DNA of 64,000 nt from Sabulitectum sp964386635 (GTDB lineage: Bacteria; Fermentibacterota; Fermentibacteria; Fermentibacterales; JCC-6). Shown here piece after piece: positions 62,666 to 64,000 of the stretch. Each line of letters begins with the position of its first letter. Position 1 is the first letter of the stretch. The position numbers and the translations under genes were made by a program. A model generated the notes under the pieces. It was not told the DNA's origin and did not search any database. It worked only from the letters and a program-made list of their open reading frames with translations. The stretch is from positions 35,487 to 99,486 of the forward strand of contig CAYLRO010000005.1 of the NCBI GenBank assembly GCA_964386635.1, read 5' to 3'.

Positions 62666-62854
62666 CTAGCCCTTTATGACTCGACCACTCTTGATGCATG
62701 TTGTGCAGGCTTTGATCTTCTTCAGTTTACCATCGACAATGGCTCTAACACTTTGAAGATTGGGCTTGAACACATGCTTTGTTTTCTTATCCGAGTGGCT
62801 GACTCTGTTACCAACAGTAGGACCTTTGCCGCATATATCGCACTTCCAGGACAT
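62666..62854 (-). CDS. rpmB: Large ribosomal subunit protein bL28, zinc-binding form
   Basis: A 62-residue ribosomal protein. The CDIC and CTTC pairs form the zinc site of the C+ form of L28. The block SHSDKKTKHVFKPNLQ is typical. The ATG is preceded by AAAGGAGA. It is a single-gene transcript with its own promoter and terminator. Confidence 0.96.
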   Translation of the reverse strand: MSWKCDICGKGPTVGNRVSHSDKKTKHVFKPNLQSVRAIVDGKLKKIKACTTCIKSGRVIKG

Positions 62855-62889
62855 TATGGTCTCCTTTTAGTTTTTCGTAATGAGTGCAA

Positions 62890-62918
62890 CATATAGCACA
62901 ATTCCCACCAGAAATCAA
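62890..62918 (-). promoter_or_regulatory. rpmB promoter
   Basis: On the minus strand TTGATT (complement 62913-62918) and TATATG (complement 62890-62895) are 17 bases apart, with TGC in front of the -10. It faces away from the tmRNA gene. Confidence 0.6.
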
Positions 62919-62968
62919 GCTGGAACCACACTCACAGGTAAATTGTATATATTGTGCGTTCCGACAGT

Positions 62969-63320
62969 GGGGGCGACAGGTCTCGACGGGTACGGAAGTG
63001 GCTTTCCAGGAGCATGCCGAGGTTCCACCGGCCTCGTTAAAAAGGTGGAAATAGAAATAACTGCCGCATAATTTGCGACAGCTGCCCGCTTAAAGGGTAG
63101 CCGTCCCTCCGGGTTGTGTTCCCGGATCCGGAAGGGGCGTCGATCAGGGAGCTGGCTGCCAACCCGTGTTTCCCGGGGGAATCAGTGAGATTAATGGAAA
63201 CTGGTCCAAGCGAGGTTGTCCGCTGCCATCGTGAGGACGAGAAAATAAAGCGGACTATGCATGTAGCGCCTGCCTGGCCCCCGTAAACGGACGCGGGTTC
63301 GAATCCCGCCGCCTCCACCA
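62969..63320 (+). ncRNA. ssrA: Transfer-messenger RNA
   Basis: The 352-base RNA begins GGGGGCGACAGGTCTCGACGGG and ends with the tRNA-like GGTTCGAATCCCGCC arm, CGCCTCC acceptor strand and an encoded ACCA. The acceptor halves pair with one G-T. It rescues stalled ribosomes by adding a degradation tag. The tag frame ends at TAA 63069-63071, with codons for Ile-Thr-Ala-Ala just before. Later pseudoknot regions (63080-63260) are GC-rich as expected. Confidence 0.96.
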
Positions 63321-63369
63321 CAAACAGTCATTTTGGCGGGGACTTTCAGTTACCCGCTGCCTCCACCAC
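63305..63369. repeat. Duplicated tmRNA 3' end, likely attachment site
   Basis: The 17 bases of the tmRNA 3' end at 63305-63321 (CCCGCCGCCTCCACCAC) recur at 63353-63369 with a single C-to-T change. The second copy lies within the end of an integrase gene. Integrases often use the 3' end of ssrA as their attachment site, so this pair is probably the att core and a diverged or successive copy. Confidence 0.65.
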
Positions 63370-63763
63370 CTCCATCCTCGTCTAAATCGTTGTCAGGGCC
63401 TAACCTAGCCTCGCTGACGGACTTTCCGCTGTCACCTGATGACACGTATATGACACGCTCTGATTCTATTGAGAGTGTCTTTGCCATTCTATTTACCACA
63501 GCCGCCAAGCTCTCTTTCTTAACCTTTGCATAAATGTTCAGAGTCAGATTCGGGTTAGAGAGCCGTGCCAATTCCTGGGCTTCCTTTATGTCCGCACCAG
63601 CTTCTATTACCCCTGTTATAAAGCTAGAACGCAAGCTGTGGAAGTCGACCTTACCCTCGCCCGGAATGTGCTTTGGTATCCCAGCCTTTTTAAGATCGAT
63701 ATCCAGTTCTCGGGAAGGATGGGTAGACACAAAAAGGAGAGGATTCTCGGGCCTGTCTCCCAC
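63350..63763 (-). pseudogene. int: Tyrosine integrase, C-terminal fragment
   Basis: The 137-residue frame holds the second half of a tyrosine recombinase catalytic domain: VDFHSLRSSF (His-x-Leu-Arg box) and ARLSNPNLTLNIYAK with the nucleophile Tyr. Protein-like sequence continues upstream in the same frame to TAA near 63891-63893, without an ATG, and the first Arg motif (TGLR type) and core-binding domain are missing. So the gene is 5'-truncated or frame-broken. The protein ends in a glycine run encoded by the tmRNA-like repeat. It marks an element inserted at ssrA. Confidence 0.75.
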
Positions 63764-63937
63764 TCTGGCATCACATCGTCCGTAATGCCTTTCATAGAGC
63801 TCATCTGCCGAACCACTCTTAGCGTACTCAAAAAGGACCCTCTTGGGATAAAAGAACCAATTTATAATACAAGTATTGACTTAGTTGATAACACATACTA
63901 TAAAACCTTTTAATGGTGAATAGTTCATCATTGATCA

Positions 63938-64000
63938 CTATGAACCAGGCCTGTCCCAAATAGGTTTTCCGTACTGAGATAAGAAAAATGCCCTTTGCGG
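63938..64000 (-). CDS. Possible 3' end of a CDS running off the window
   Basis: On the minus strand a frame entering at base 64000 closes at TAG (complement 63938-63940) after 20 codons with a protein-like order (GKPIWDRPGS near the end). If real it belongs to the element carrying the integrase. The interval from 63764 to 63937 shows only the upstream continuation of the integrase frame and AT-rich sequence. Confidence 0.2.
   Translation of the reverse strand, partial: PQRAFFLSQYGKPIWDRPGS

Noticed and set aside
62880..63071. 63-codon protein covering the tmRNA 5' part
   Set aside because: The frame runs through the tmRNA tag region and is an RNA gene, not a protein gene.

Overview
The window reads as a chromosomal segment of a Gram-negative, probably anaerobic bacterium of roughly even base composition. 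Pointers are lipoproteins with lipoboxes, a meso-DAP-type MurE, a complete Rnf complex, the compact sigma-70 factor seen in the FCB (Bacteroidetes/Chlorobi-like) group, DUF4837 and 6-bladed propeller lipoproteins, and T9SS/FlgD-like C-terminal sorting domains. An uncultured FCB candidate phylum such as Fermentibacterota is my best guess, but this is inference only.

Layout. 0-9 kb: a GAF/degenerate-GGDEF membrane protein, the FGAM synthase set purL-purQ-purS-like (the last an apparent tandem PurS), the two-part radical SAM/DUF2344 protein, RNase G and rplU. 9-19 kb: folD, small envelope proteins, aroQ, efp, convergent dacB, a parvulin-like lipoprotein, an M20 peptidase and a CDF cation exporter. 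19-23 kb: a PEBP-like protein, two class V PLP enzymes, a DUF3343 Se/S-carrier-like protein and a convergent sigma factor.

23.2-28.3 kb is accessory: a propeller lipoprotein, then two stand-alone modules (an AAA_14/DUF4143 ATPase and an AbiEi/AbiEii toxin-antitoxin pair). Each module has its own promoter with palindromic operators, and both are bracketed by three copies of a ~30-bp repeat that resembles a tRNA 3' end. Decayed copies of a sorting-domain 3' end plus hairpin flank them. A His-Lys-Arg tRNA operon closes the region.

28.7-40.3 kb: nrdR, the energy-conserving rnfCDGEAB operon ending in a strong hairpin, a secreted deacetylase-like protein, and selA-selB for selenocysteine. 40.3-45.6 kb: an exopolysaccharide operon (two UDP-sugar dehydrogenases, an SLBB protein, a BY-kinase). 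45.6-60.9 kb: the division/cell-wall cluster from mraZ to ftsZ, preceded by five TGGG boxes over the promoter. 60.9-64 kb: a second B12-type radical SAM protein, rpmB, tmRNA, and the truncated end of a tyrosine integrase sitting against the tmRNA 3' end, which marks the edge of an integrated element.

The most unusual items are the cassette-like accessory region with tRNA-like boundary repeats and paired operators, the tmRNA-targeted element whose integrase tail is encoded by the duplicated attachment sequence, and the tandem PurS.
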